58,155 bases of DNA from assembly GCA_031253625.1 (NCBI GenBank), contig JAIRVZ010000096.1, positions 1 to 58,155 of the forward strand, given 5' to 3'. Both the position numbers and the translations under genes were made by a program. Of the stretch, positions 28,258-37,805 are shown in pieces. Within the stretch, counting starts at the first letter, position 1; every line of letters starts with the position of its first letter. Origin of the DNA: Dysgonamonadaceae bacterium (GTDB lineage: Bacteria; Bacteroidota; Bacteroidia; Bacteroidales; Azobacteroidaceae). A model generated the notes under the pieces. The model made no database searches. It saw only the letters and a program-made list of their open reading frames with translations, and was not told the origin of the DNA.

Positions 28258-29406
28258 ATTTTGATAGAGATTTAATTGCTGAAACAAATTATCCCACTCT
28301 TTCATAATAATATCCGGAGAAAATCTTTTTACATTTTCTTTAGCTTTTATTCCCATTTTTTTTCTCAGGTCCTCATTCTCAATTAATAGCATAATTTTTT
28401 CTGCCATTTCCTGTATATTTCCATTTCCCACAAGAAATCCATCTTCATTGTCTGTGATAATTTCCAAAGGTCCGTCGGGGCAATTAAAAGCGACACAGGG
28501 CAATCCACATGACATATCTTCAAGCAATACCATCGGAAATCCTTCGTATCGCGAACTCATCACATAAATAGAACTGTTTAAATATTCTGATATTATGTTC
28601 TTGGTAGGGGTATTAATCATTATTACATGCTCTAATTTTTTAGAAGATATGAGTTGGCATAAAAAATCATAATCTTCTCCTTCTCCAAAAATATCCAATT
28701 TCCAATCCGGATAAATCTGATATACTTTCTCCCAAGCCTCAACCAACATATCATAGCCTTTTTGCAATGCCAAACGTCCTACGCTTATAACCCGCTTTGC
28801 ATTTAAAAAAGCTGTTTCTTTGGGATAGAAAGGTAAAATATTGTAAATGAATTCAACATTTGGATATTTTTTCCAATTCTGTAAATCGGCCTTAGTTAGC
28901 ACAATAAATTTATCATATTTCGAAATATACAAATATTTTCGTTGTTCTGCCAAGCGAGAGAATATTTTATTCAGCAACGGTTGTTCCTTATTTTTATTTT
29001 CAATCCGGTTATAATGTTTGGAGAAATGAATTTCTCCTATTTTTTTACTCCCGTCTTTAATGTCGGGTAATAATGTAAACTCATGGGAATAAGTAGAAAT
29101 CACAATATTGGCTTTCAATTTTTGAAGAACATCGGATAATCTCCGAAAATGAATTTTTCGTTTCTGAATTTGCCTCCAAATTTTCTTGAAAAAGAAATAT
29201 TGCTCCAACTCATAATAATTTATACCCAAATCAACGAATGTAATCTTATCGGAGAAATGATAAAAGTTCTTTTTATTACCTCTATCTGTTGTGATAATTG
29301 AAACATCATATCCTAATATATCCGCCAAATAATTTGCCTTACAGGAAATTATCCGTTCCATTCCGGCAGATCGAGAACAATCAATTATGCAGTAAACAAG
29401 TTTCAT
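28249..29406 (-). CDS. GT4 family glycosyltransferase (AmsD-like)
   Basis: A 385-residue GT-B transferase. The donor domain starts at S-V-G-R-L-A-L-Q-K-G-Y-D near 212. S-S-R-Y-E-G-F-P-M-V-L-L-E-D-M-S-C-G-L-P near 285 contains the E-x7-E motif. The D-C-S-R-S-A-G-M-E-R start resembles galactosyl/GalNAc transferases such as AmsD, without proving specificity. It overlaps the upstream GT2 gene by 4 bases (ATGA). Confidence 0.9.
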   Translation of the reverse strand: MKLVYCIIDCSRSAGMERIISCKANYLADILGYDVSIITTDRGNKKNFYHFSDKITFVDLGINYYELEQYFFFKKIWRQIQKRKIHFRRLSDVLQKLKANIVISTYSHEFTLLPDIKDGSKKIGEIHFSKHYNRIENKNKEQPLLNKIFSRLAEQRKYLYISKYDKFIVLTKADLQNWKKYPNVEFIYNILPFYPKETAFLNAKRVISVGRLALQKGYDMLVEAWEKVYQIYPDWKLDIFGEGEDYDFLCQLISSKKLEHVIMINTPTKNIISEYLNSSIYVMSSRYEGFPMVLLEDMSCGLPCVAFNCPDGPLEIITDNEDGFLVGNGNIQEMAEKIMLLIENEDLRKKMGIKAKENVKRFSPDIIMKEWDNLFQQLNLYQNLS

Positions 29407-30350
29407 TTAGCGACATTTTTTTCTTCAAACAAAGCATACCACGTCTTTTTTAACTTATAAGACGGATAGCGAAGATATATCCATTTGTTACAAAGGTATT
29501 TAAAATATATTTTAGTATGTTTCAAAAGGACAGTTCCCCTTGACAAACTATCCGTATATCTTTTTACCTCAAATGTTCTTACATCAATGATTCGATTGAT
29601 TATCTTTTGCAATTCAGGCTTAATTTTTCCCTTAAAATAATTCAAAACAGCTATTTGGCATAAAAGCATTTGTTCCAAATCATTACTAAAATTTGCTGCA
29701 TGTTTGTTGATGACAAAAATTGGGGTTTTGATATAATTAAACCGGACATCAGGATACATCAAAAGCATATTAACGAAAGCAGCCCAATCATCACATCCTC
29801 TTAAATCATCGGATACGTCGATAAAATATGTTGGTATTTGAACTTTTGATTTGTTGATAATCATTAGTCCGGGTGTCCATAATATAAACTCTTGTTTCAG
29901 AACAGCTTTAACATCTAAATCCGGTTTTATAAAATATAATTTATAATAACGGTTGTTGTTGGTATAATGCCGGTAACCATTGTAAATGAGACAATGATAT
30001 TGATCTGATAATTGGTTTTCAATAACGCTAAAATAGTTATAATTGACCAAATCATCTTGGTCGATATAAGTAATAAAATTAGATTGACTCAATTCAAGTC
30101 CTTTATTACGGGATGCAGCTACGCCTACATTTCGTTCATTAACAAAAACTTTTAAAAATACCGGATTATCATAGTAAGCGGCAATATCCATTTTATTATC
30201 AATATATTCCTCCGGGGAATCGACAATAACAATGATTTCGAGTACGATTTTCTTTTGCGATAAATTGTATGATTTTAAGATACTGTCGATACAGTTAAAA
30301 ATAAAACCTTTACCGTTATAGTATGGAATAATGATGGAAAGATTATTCAT
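29403..30350 (-). CDS. GT2 family glycosyltransferase
   Basis: A 315-residue GT-A transferase. The N-terminal I-I-I-P-Y-Y-N-G-K-G is followed by the metal-binding D-Q-D-D in F-I-T-Y-I-D-Q-D-D near 95. The C-terminal half is basic and less conserved. It overlaps the polymerase gene by 8 bases and the GT4 gene by 4 bases, which indicates translational coupling. Confidence 0.9.
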   Translation of the reverse strand: MNNLSIIIPYYNGKGFIFNCIDSILKSYNLSQKKIVLEIIVIVDSPEEYIDNKMDIAAYYDNPVFLKVFVNERNVGVAASRNKGLELSQSNFITYIDQDDLVNYNYFSVIENQLSDQYHCLIYNGYRHYTNNNRYYKLYFIKPDLDVKAVLKQEFILWTPGLMIINKSKVQIPTYFIDVSDDLRGCDDWAAFVNMLLMYPDVRFNYIKTPIFVINKHAANFSNDLEQMLLCQIAVLNYFKGKIKPELQKIINRIIDVRTFEVKRYTDSLSRGTVLLKHTKIYFKYLCNKWIYLRYPSYKLKKTWYALFEEKNVAK

Positions 30351-31734
30351 TGTCTATTGATATAGTGTCTTGTTCGTTAATCTCATCCGGAAGAATCGCC
30401 TCATTCATTAATACAATCCTTTTTATACAGATGCCTAAAAAAAACATTGAAATATACCACGAAGTAAATAACGTACCTGTCGCAATGCTAAAACACAAAA
30501 AAGAGATAACAATTGCGATTCCAAGAGCCGCAATTTGCCTAATCTCCAAAGAATATTTTCTTTGTCTGAATAACCAATAAACAATTGAAGTGAAAAATAC
30601 TAAACTCCCCAAGATACCTGCAATTCCCTGTTCTATAAGTAATTCGAAAAGATAACTTTCAAATCCCCATAATTCTGCATCTGCTTCATTTAAATCGTGA
30701 TCTGCGCTGAAACCAATTGTATCAAAAATGTAATAAAATCCGTTACCCGTATAGATATTATGATCAAAAAAACTCAAAGCTCCTTCTAATTGTCCCATTC
30801 TCATTTCAATAGAACTACCATCAACTTTTTGGTTTGAGGAAAAGATATCTGTTAATTGTTCTAATGGATCTCGAACAGCCGGAATATTAATAGCAACTAA
30901 ACCCACGATAAAAATTACAGCAACAGACTTAAAATTAACTTTTAGTCTTAAACTGGTTGAAAGCATAAGTAGACATACTATTCCTATCAAAAATGTCATA
31001 TAAGCCGTTCGAGAATTGGATAAATACAGATTAACTAAAAGCAAGGAAGCAATTATGATAAAGGATTGTGTACTAATAAGTTTTTCCGGTTTTTTAAGAT
31101 AATTATATAAAAACACAATAAAAACCAATCCAACTGAAAACCCATAATAAATAGGATTAGAAGCGAATGAGCTAATCCTTGGTCTATTCAAATTCAATTG
31201 ATATCTGTTGGATATATCAACTTCATCAGTGAAACTATAAACAATATCATTAAAATGGTTGAACTTCACAAGATGATTAAAAAGCCCATAAGCACACACT
31301 ATTATCATAGAGAGGAACAATACCCTTGAAATTTTCTCCCAACCTTCTTCATTTTTAAAACACAAAAAAGAAAGGTAACAAATGAAGAATGAGTAAACAA
31401 AGTAAGATACAGGTCTGTATATTTTTAAATAGAAAGGCAATCTGCCATCAAAAAAACCGACTAAAAGAAGGCAAATAAATGAAAAAATTAATGTCTTTTT
31501 CAAAGGGAAATGCCGCCATTCCGAAAAAGGTTCTTTAACAAGGCAAGCAAAGGTTAGCGCCCATGTTGAAATATTAAGAGGATTCAGCACTAACGGAGTC
31601 TCAGTAATAACTAATCCGCCACTACTCAAAAATAAAATAGCGATGAGATACCATGTCAATCGATCTGTGCTCTCGGCTCGAATTATTTTCCATGCCAGAA
31701 ATAATGTTATTATTGTAAAAATTAATCTAACCAT
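30343..31734 (-). CDS. O-antigen polymerase/ligase family membrane protein (Wzy-like)
   Basis: A 463-residue integral membrane protein with about 11-12 hydrophobic segments and a large loop at about 275-345. The segment S-N-S-R-T-A-Y-M-T-F-L-I-G near 240 is the recurrent Wzy_C/O-antigen ligase motif. It is the only polymerase candidate in the window. It sits between wzz and three glycosyltransferases. Confidence 0.85.
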   Translation of the reverse strand: MVRLIFTIITLFLAWKIIRAESTDRLTWYLIAILFLSSGGLVITETPLVLNPLNISTWALTFACLVKEPFSEWRHFPLKKTLIFSFICLLLVGFFDGRLPFYLKIYRPVSYFVYSFFICYLSFLCFKNEEGWEKISRVLFLSMIIVCAYGLFNHLVKFNHFNDIVYSFTDEVDISNRYQLNLNRPRISSFASNPIYYGFSVGLVFIVFLYNYLKKPEKLISTQSFIIIASLLLVNLYLSNSRTAYMTFLIGIVCLLMLSTSLRLKVNFKSVAVIFIVGLVAINIPAVRDPLEQLTDIFSSNQKVDGSSIEMRMGQLEGALSFFDHNIYTGNGFYYIFDTIGFSADHDLNEADAELWGFESYLFELLIEQGIAGILGSLVFFTSIVYWLFRQRKYSLEIRQIAALGIAIVISFLCFSIATGTLFTSWYISMFFLGICIKRIVLMNEAILPDEINEQDTISIDNE

Positions 31735-31785
31735 TTATTTCTTGTCATAAAATTTATGCCCATCCATACCCGCCGTTTTTCTCTC

Positions 31786-33429
31786 TCAAATAACTTCTGT
31801 TTCACAAGTTTGCTCTGATTCTTCTTTGGAATCGAGTCCGGTCTTCAACTGTTTTTTCAGATAGAAAAATGCAAATGGGCAAGCAAGACCTAAAATTATC
31901 ATCAATCCTAAAACTGTTGTTTTTTTAGGCGCTATGGGTTCGATTCCCGGCATTGGCACATCAATCGTTTTTAATTTAGGGGTAGTAGACATCAAACCCA
32001 TTGTTGTTTCTTCTCTTTTTTGCAATAAGAAAAGATATAATGCTTGCTTAACTTCCCTTTGTCGAGCAAACTCAATATATTCTCTTTCCTGGCGGGGGAT
32101 ATTCCTAACCCTGTTATTCATTTGCTGATCTTGACTCTTGAGATCTTGATACATCACGTTCAAACTACCTCTCACATTTCTTATGTTTGCAAGGATATTT
32201 TGGCGCATGGATACCAACTGAGTATTAAGTGTATGTAAAGTTGGGTTGTTGGCAGAAGATGTATTTTCTAATGTATTTCTTTCTATCAAAAGTTCGTTAT
32301 ATTTCAGTATGATAGCTTGCAAACCGGGGTCTGCCAATCCAACAGCAGGAATCATCTTGTCTTTATTCTTCTCATTTTGGATATAATCTTCTATATACTG
32401 AATCATATTTATTTGAATTTGAGTTTCAATACGTTTAGCCTCTGTTTCACCCATTTGCGCCAAAAATAATTTAGCCGCTGATCCGATATCTGTTAAATTA
32501 TTTTCTTTCTTGAATCGTTCGATATCTTTTTCTACTGATTCTAATTCCTCAGTAATAAGAGCAAGACGTCCTTCTACAAAATTAGCAGTGAGGGCAATCT
32601 CCATTTTTTTATCATCTTCCGCCCCTTCATTATAAACAGCAATCAACGTACTCAATAAGTCTTGAGCTTTTCTGACATTACTAGTTTCCAATCCTAACCG
32701 TATTATAGTTGTTTTTTTTGTGGTTTCGACAGACAGTTTTTTGCCCAGTAAATAGGTCATCACATTGGGATTGAAAATGCTTATCCTTACCTGTTGGTTT
32801 TCTTTCAATTTGCAAGCCGGATTTTTGTCTATTTTGATATCAATAGAAGCCTCTTTTATAACTACCGGAAATTCTGAAACTACAGCTCTAAATTTTGTAT
32901 CGCCCTGTTTTCCAGATATTTTGTATTGGTTGTTTTTTATTGGCCGTATTTTCAACTCAATCGTATTCCCGACAGTATCTACTTGTGCAGAATCGACTGT
33001 AATGAAATAAGGAACCTGTGGATACATATCTACCGTTCTCAAGCCTTTTTTGGTCCGGTATACAATGTTCAGTCCGAGTTCATTAATGGTTTCTTTCAAC
33101 ATCATACGGGTATTCAAAACGCCTGCTTCATTTTCGACATTGCTACTTCCTCCCATCATACTTCCCAAGTTACCCAGTCCGGGAAGACCAGAAAGCATCG
33201 ACAAGGCGGCTGACGCTCCCGGTTTGTTATTATTTTCCTTCAATAAAACAGAGGAATTTACATAAAAAACAGGGTTTTTCTTTAAAATATACACCCCCCC
33301 CATAGAAACAAAAAGAAATACGCTTAATGCAAACCATTTCCAATTTTTAGTGAATAATGTGATGAGTTCTTTTAGATTTAAGTCGTCTTTTTTTTGAATA
33401 GTTTTTTGTGCTGTTTTTCCGTTATCCAT
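31786..33429 (-). CDS. Wzz-type chain-length determinant protein
   Basis: A 547-residue inner-membrane protein. The first membrane segment is at about 31-50 and the second at about 505-525, preceded by the proline-rich P-G-I-E-P-I-A-P-K-K. A large periplasmic domain with coiled coils is at about 285-340 and 395-480. No tyrosine-kinase domain follows the second segment, so it is a plain co-polymerase. It is the first gene of the minus-strand group wzz, wzy, GT2, GT4. Confidence 0.9.
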   Translation of the reverse strand: MDNGKTAQKTIQKKDDLNLKELITLFTKNWKWFALSVFLFVSMGGVYILKKNPVFYVNSSVLLKENNNKPGASAALSMLSGLPGLGNLGSMMGGSSNVENEAGVLNTRMMLKETINELGLNIVYRTKKGLRTVDMYPQVPYFITVDSAQVDTVGNTIELKIRPIKNNQYKISGKQGDTKFRAVVSEFPVVIKEASIDIKIDKNPACKLKENQQVRISIFNPNVMTYLLGKKLSVETTKKTTIIRLGLETSNVRKAQDLLSTLIAVYNEGAEDDKKMEIALTANFVEGRLALITEELESVEKDIERFKKENNLTDIGSAAKLFLAQMGETEAKRIETQIQINMIQYIEDYIQNEKNKDKMIPAVGLADPGLQAIILKYNELLIERNTLENTSSANNPTLHTLNTQLVSMRQNILANIRNVRGSLNVMYQDLKSQDQQMNNRVRNIPRQEREYIEFARQREVKQALYLFLLQKREETTMGLMSTTPKLKTIDVPMPGIEPIAPKKTTVLGLMIILGLACPFAFFYLKKQLKTGLDSKEESEQTCETEVI

Positions 33430-33509
33430 AATGTAATACCTTAAATGCTATAAAAATATATAAAACAACGACTTACAAGAAATCGTCAACTGTCATTTTT
33501 TTGAAACTA

Positions 33510-33517
33510 CAAAAGTA
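33510..33517 (-). promoter_or_regulatory. -7 element of the wzz operon
   Basis: Minus-strand TACTTTTG matches TAnnTTTG, about 80 bases before the wzz ATG. The 224-base gap 33430-33653 also holds a divergent -7 at 33605 and an imperfect AGTAGTAC/GTAC-TT-ACTACT palindrome at about 33515-33541. Confidence 0.4.
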
Positions 33518-33604
33518 GTACTTTTTCCGTACTTACTACTATAGTAAACGTCAAAAAGCTGTTTTTATTGAAAAAAAGAGAATTATATTTTCCAATTTTT
33601 ATCT

Positions 33605-33612
33605 TATATTTG
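33605..33612 (+). promoter_or_regulatory. -7 element of the MFS gene
   Basis: TATATTTG matches TAnnTTTG, 41 bases before the ATG at 33654. No -33 TTTG is seen at the expected spacing. Confidence 0.4.
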
Positions 33613-33653
33613 TCGGCTGAAAATAAGTTATTAATATTTATAAAATAAAATCT

Positions 33654-35306
33654 ATGTCAGAAAAAATTACAACCTCATTGAGAGAATCCGCAGCTGCTCG
33701 CTGGACTGCGTTGATATTGTTAGCATTTGCCATGTTTTGTTCGTATATCTTCATGGATATACTTTCGCCGATTAAATCCCTATTAGAATCCACGCGTGGC
33801 TGGGACTCGGTTGCTTTCGGCACTTATGGAGGTTCGGAAACCTTTTTAAATGTTTTTATTTTCTTCCTGATTTTTGCGGGTATTATTTTGGATAAAATGG
33901 GTGTTCGTTTTACTGCCATTTTATCAGGTATCGTAATGCTTGTCGGAGCAGTTATAAATTGGCATGCAGTAACGGAAGCGTTTATCGGCTCAGGATTGGA
34001 AAAATGGTTTACAAACAACCTGAATTACATTCCTTTGTTCGATGAATTAGGTGTTTCACCCTTTTATCGGGGAATGCCGGCTTCTGCCAAACTTGCTGCG
34101 GTAGGTTTTATGATTTTTGGTTGCGGAGTAGAAATGGCAGGTATAACCGTTTCCCGCGGTATCGTAAAATGGTTTAGAGGCAAAGAAATGGCTCTTGCCA
34201 TGGGTTCCGAAATGGCCTTGGCTCGTTTGGGTGTTGCTACCTGTATGATATTCTCGCCGGTATTTGCCAATATGTTCGGTAAACCTGATGTTTCTCGTTC
34301 GGTTGCTTTTGGAGTAATCTTACTGATGGTTGCTTTGATCATGTTTATCGTCTATTTCTTTATGGACAAAAAATTAGATGCACAAACAGGAGAAGCAGAA
34401 GAAAAAGACGACCCGTTTATGATTCGTGATATTGGTAAAATCCTTTCAAGCAGTGGTTTTTGGTTGGTGGCGATGCTTTGCGTGTTGTATTATTCGGCCA
34501 TTTTCCCATTTCAAAAATATGCAGTAAATATGTTACAGTGCAATTTGGGGATTTCAGACAGTACAACAACTTCAATAGGTCAACAAGTAATGACATTCGG
34601 TATCATGCTAATAGTGGCAATTACAGCATTCGCAAGTAACTTTTCCAAAAAGAAAGCACTAAAAACTTCCTTGTTGTTGTGTTCGATTATATTTTTGCTA
34701 ATCTATTGTTATTTAGTATACAAACAAAAATCTGCAGGAGCTATTTTCTCTGTTTTCCCATTATTAGCAGTCGGGATCACACCGATTTTGGGTAACTATA
34801 TAGATAAGAAAGGAAAGGCCGCTACCATGCTAATTTTTGGATCGCTGCTGTTAATTATTTGTCATTTAACATTTGCTTTTCTTTTACCGATGTTTCGACC
34901 TGAAACAGGTGAAGTTGCCTCTGTCGGTGGATTTATTTTGGCTTTTGTTACCATACTTGTTCTTGGAGCATCTTTCTCGTTGGTTCCCGCATCGTTATGG
35001 CCAAGTGTGCCCAAATTGGTCGACAGCAAGGTAATCGGTTCGGCTTATGCTTTGATTTTCTGGATACAGAACATCGGTTTGTGGCTGTTCCCAATGTTGA
35101 TTGGTAGAATTTTGAATGCCTCCAATCAGGACATAATCAATGATGAGAGTTTGACGGTTGCACAAAAATCGGTGATGTACGATTATACCAATCCGTTGTT
35201 GATGTTGGCATTACTTGGTGTTGCAGCCTTCATCTTGGGTCTTATTCTTAAAGTTGTAGATAAGAAAAATGGTATCGGATTAGAACTTCCGAACATCAAG
35301 GATTAA
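33654..35306 (+). CDS. Major facilitator superfamily transporter
   Basis: A 550-residue inner-membrane protein with about 12 hydrophobic segments and a basic central loop (about 238-255). It has MFS-like repeats such as D-K-M-G-V-R-F after the second segment and the mirror G-N-Y-I-D-K-K-G-K-A-A-T in the second half. The substrate is unknown. It stands alone on the plus strand between two minus-strand glycan clusters and has no obvious glycan role. Confidence 0.85.
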   Translation: MSEKITTSLRESAAARWTALILLAFAMFCSYIFMDILSPIKSLLESTRGWDSVAFGTYGGSETFLNVFIFFLIFAGIILDKMGVRFTAILSGIVMLVGAVINWHAVTEAFIGSGLEKWFTNNLNYIPLFDELGVSPFYRGMPASAKLAAVGFMIFGCGVEMAGITVSRGIVKWFRGKEMALAMGSEMALARLGVATCMIFSPVFANMFGKPDVSRSVAFGVILLMVALIMFIVYFFMDKKLDAQTGEAEEKDDPFMIRDIGKILSSSGFWLVAMLCVLYYSAIFPFQKYAVNMLQCNLGISDSTTTSIGQQVMTFGIMLIVAITAFASNFSKKKALKTSLLLCSIIFLLIYCYLVYKQKSAGAIFSVFPLLAVGITPILGNYIDKKGKAATMLIFGSLLLIICHLTFAFLLPMFRPETGEVASVGGFILAFVTILVLGASFSLVPASLWPSVPKLVDSKVIGSAYALIFWIQNIGLWLFPMLIGRILNASNQDIINDESLTVAQKSVMYDYTNPLLMLALLGVAAFILGLILKVVDKKNGIGLELPNIKD

Positions 35307-35329
35307 GACGAGATATTTTGATTACGGTG

Positions 35330-35364
35330 GCGGGACTCATTTTTTCTTAAAATGTTTGTCCCGC
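35330..35364. terminator. Convergent hairpin at the ends of the MFS and dehydrogenase genes
   Basis: GCGGGAC at 35330-35336 pairs with GTCCCGC at 35358-35364, with CATTT/AAATG pairing inside. The stem contains the stop codon of the minus-strand dehydrogenase. A T run beyond it is lacking, so terminator activity is uncertain. Confidence 0.35.
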
Positions 35365-36368
35365 ACGTCGTAAATACGTTCAATAATATCGACGACCTTT
35401 AAACCTTCCAATAAATTGGTAGAAATGGTTCCTTTATTTTGGATGGTTTCAACAGCATTTTCGATTACATAATGGTGGTTTTGAGCTGAACCTTTATATG
35501 CTCCGTAATCATTCGGAGGATTTGATGGGGCTAATTCCGGCATTATGTAATTTTTTACATGGCAGTAAACGACTTCGTTCATATATTGTCCGGCTACTTT
35601 TATGGTTCCTTTTTCTCCGATAATGGTGATACTGCTTTCAAGATTAGTGTCCCAAACGGCTGTGGAATAATTCAAGCATCCCATTCCTCCGTTGACAAAA
35701 TCGAATGTTACGCAACCACTGTCCTCAAAGTCGGTAAGTTCCTGATGACAAAAATCGGCAAAATTTCCATTGATATTGGCAATGTCGCCAAAAAGCCAAT
35801 ACATAATATCGACGAAATGAGAGAATTGGGTAAAAAGCGTACCTCCGTCTAATCGAGCATCTCCATGCCAGTTTCCTTTTTTGTAATAACGTTCATCGCG
35901 ATTCCAAAAGCAGTCTAATTTAACCGTGTATATCTTACCCAATACTTTGTTTGTGATAATATCTTTGAGCCACACAGAAGGCGGGGAGTATCTATTTTGC
36001 ATTACACAAAACACATGGCAGGAAACTTCCAGCGATTTGAACAGGATTTTTTCGGCATCTGCTTTAGTCAATGCTACAGGTTTTTCAATGATTACATGTT
36101 TGCGTTTTTCCAACGCTTTTAAAGCTTGTTCGGCATGAAAACCATTGGGAGTACAAATATTGACTACGTCTATTTCTAATCCCGAATTCAGCAAATCGTC
36201 GATTGAATGAAAGAATGGCTCTTCAATGTCGGTTAAACCTAATTCCTCTTTGGGTAATATATCACAAACGGCAACTAATTCGGAATTCTCGTTTCTTCGC
36301 ACCATTTCTGCATGGCGTTTTCCGATATGGCCTTGCCCTATTACAGCGAATTTGATTTTTTGAGTCAT
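35337..36368 (-). CDS. Gfo/Idh/MocA family oxidoreductase (nucleotide-sugar dehydrogenase-like)
   Basis: A 343-residue NAD(P)-binding oxidoreductase. The Rossmann motif G-Q-G-H-I-G-K-R-H is at 11-19 and the signature E-K-P-V-A-L-T at about 97-103. It has the C-terminal alpha/beta dimer domain of the family. The size and glycan context fit WbpB/WlbA-like enzymes, which oxidise UDP-GlcNAcA at C3, but this is inference. It overlaps the upstream lipoprotein gene by 4 bases. Confidence 0.88.
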   Translation of the reverse strand: MTQKIKFAVIGQGHIGKRHAEMVRRNENSELVAVCDILPKEELGLTDIEEPFFHSIDDLLNSGLEIDVVNICTPNGFHAEQALKALEKRKHVIIEKPVALTKADAEKILFKSLEVSCHVFCVMQNRYSPPSVWLKDIITNKVLGKIYTVKLDCFWNRDERYYKKGNWHGDARLDGGTLFTQFSHFVDIMYWLFGDIANINGNFADFCHQELTDFEDSGCVTFDFVNGGMGCLNYSTAVWDTNLESSITIIGEKGTIKVAGQYMNEVVYCHVKNYIMPELAPSNPPNDYGAYKGSAQNHHYVIENAVETIQNKGTISTNLLEGLKVVDIIERIYDVRDKHFKKK

Positions 36369-37705
36369 TTGGGCAACGCAACGTATTTATCATCAAATAT
36401 ATATGAAATATCGCCTATTTCGACAAGTTGCTTGAATTCATTTTGCATCATATAACTTTTATTTTTATACTTAAATACATGAACATTTGGAAGTGCGGGC
36501 ACAGACATATCTATTTCCGCACTGCTTAAAGATACCGGATAGCGTAATCCATTAACTTTTGCAGTTACAACGCCTCGTCTTTTACCAAAATCAAACGAAA
36601 CACTTGGCGACCATGCAGTCAGATTGGGCTCACTTAATTGTTGAGTATTAAAGTTGGTATTGTTGTAATACTGTTGAGAACTGGCAATACAAAACTTTTC
36701 ATCACCGGCATCTCCCACACAACAAGCACCATAGTAGTTACCATTAACATAAATAATGGGGGCAAAAGCACGATTTACTTGCGCATTATCGGTAAACAGC
36801 GTTTCTCCTGTAACCATATTACACCTAAAGGATGAACGGTAAGTGTTGTTACGCTCTCCTCCAAAGTAATAATTGCCGTTTACCTTTTCGCTAAATGGAT
36901 AAATCTGTAGATGCCTTAGTCCATAATCCGTATTTTGCCACAATTTTACAGCAGGTTTAGATAAGTTTTCATTATTTATCTGAAAACCATAAAGTCCTGT
37001 TGATTCATCGTTACCACTTTCGACTATAGCTACCGTAACATAATTTCCGTTCCATATACACTCTGCTCCATTATCCCCAGCTCTAGGTATAGTAAAAGTA
37101 GTATTGTACACCACACCATTACGAATTATGGCAAAACCTCGCAAGGTTGAGTAGCCATTGTATGGTTTATACGATATTATTAAATCTTTATTTGCATACT
37201 CGTTGAATATGTAACCAAGTCTAAAAGAATACTGATTATCTTGGACGAACTTATTTAATGCATCAACATTGCGATTACCAGTTGATTCATCATCTTCATC
37301 ATTTCCGTTGTCATTATAACAATAGACTTGTACGCCATTGATAAAAATTACATTTACTTCGTTTTTCGAAATACCGTCTATTGTATATGATACATCGGAA
37401 TAACATATACAATCTGCCTGATTTGGAGAGGATTTTTGGGTAATATTCAAAAATCCATTTACGAAAGTATGAGTTACATCTACATTAGAAAAATCGCATG
37501 TAACTTCAAAATTATAGTATGTTATTCGTACGCCTTCATTGGTAAATTCTACATCTACTTTTTTGTCCGAAGGCTCAGTACTTCTCAGTTTACTTTGCTG
37601 ACATGGCGTAAAATTCACATTTGAAACTTGAGATACCAATTCTCTCTTTGTACATGAAACAGTAAGAAATACTGCTAAACTTAATAATATTGTTGCTTTT
37701 TTCAT
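36365..37705 (-). CDS. Secreted lipoprotein of unknown function
   Basis: A 446-residue protein with signal peptide and lipobox L-T-V-S-C (Cys18). After it comes a beta-rich N-terminal module (about 45-135) with paired cysteines C-I-C and repeated F-x-N-G motifs, of a kind I associate with Bacteroidales surface lipoproteins. An acidic linker (N-G-N-D-E-D-D-E) is near 135-142. A C-terminal half of aromatic strands could be a beta-propeller or sandwich. It overlaps the dehydrogenase gene by ATGA, so it is probably transcribed with a glycan enzyme, which is unusual for a surface lipoprotein. Confidence 0.75.
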   Translation of the reverse strand: MKKATILLSLAVFLTVSCTKRELVSQVSNVNFTPCQQSKLRSTEPSDKKVDVEFTNEGVRITYYNFEVTCDFSNVDVTHTFVNGFLNITQKSSPNQADCICYSDVSYTIDGISKNEVNVIFINGVQVYCYNDNGNDEDDESTGNRNVDALNKFVQDNQYSFRLGYIFNEYANKDLIISYKPYNGYSTLRGFAIIRNGVVYNTTFTIPRAGDNGAECIWNGNYVTVAIVESGNDESTGLYGFQINNENLSKPAVKLWQNTDYGLRHLQIYPFSEKVNGNYYFGGERNNTYRSSFRCNMVTGETLFTDNAQVNRAFAPIIYVNGNYYGACCVGDAGDEKFCIASSQQYYNNTNFNTQQLSEPNLTAWSPSVSFDFGKRRGVVTAKVNGLRYPVSLSSAEIDMSVPALPNVHVFKYKNKSYMMQNEFKQLVEIGDISYIFDDKYVALPK

Positions 37706-37748
37706 TTTTGTAAATTTTAATCAAATTTTCAGTAGAGTTTTCTTGCTA

Positions 37749-37756
37749 CAAATATA
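37749..37756 (-). promoter_or_regulatory. -7 element of the lipoprotein gene
   Basis: Minus-strand TATATTTG matches TAnnTTTG, 44 bases before the ATG at 37705. It suggests that the lipoprotein and dehydrogenase form their own transcript. Confidence 0.45.
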
Positions 37757-37805
37757 AGATTTATTTAAATAAATAGCTTAATTATTTCATTTATTTTTAT
37801 GTCTG

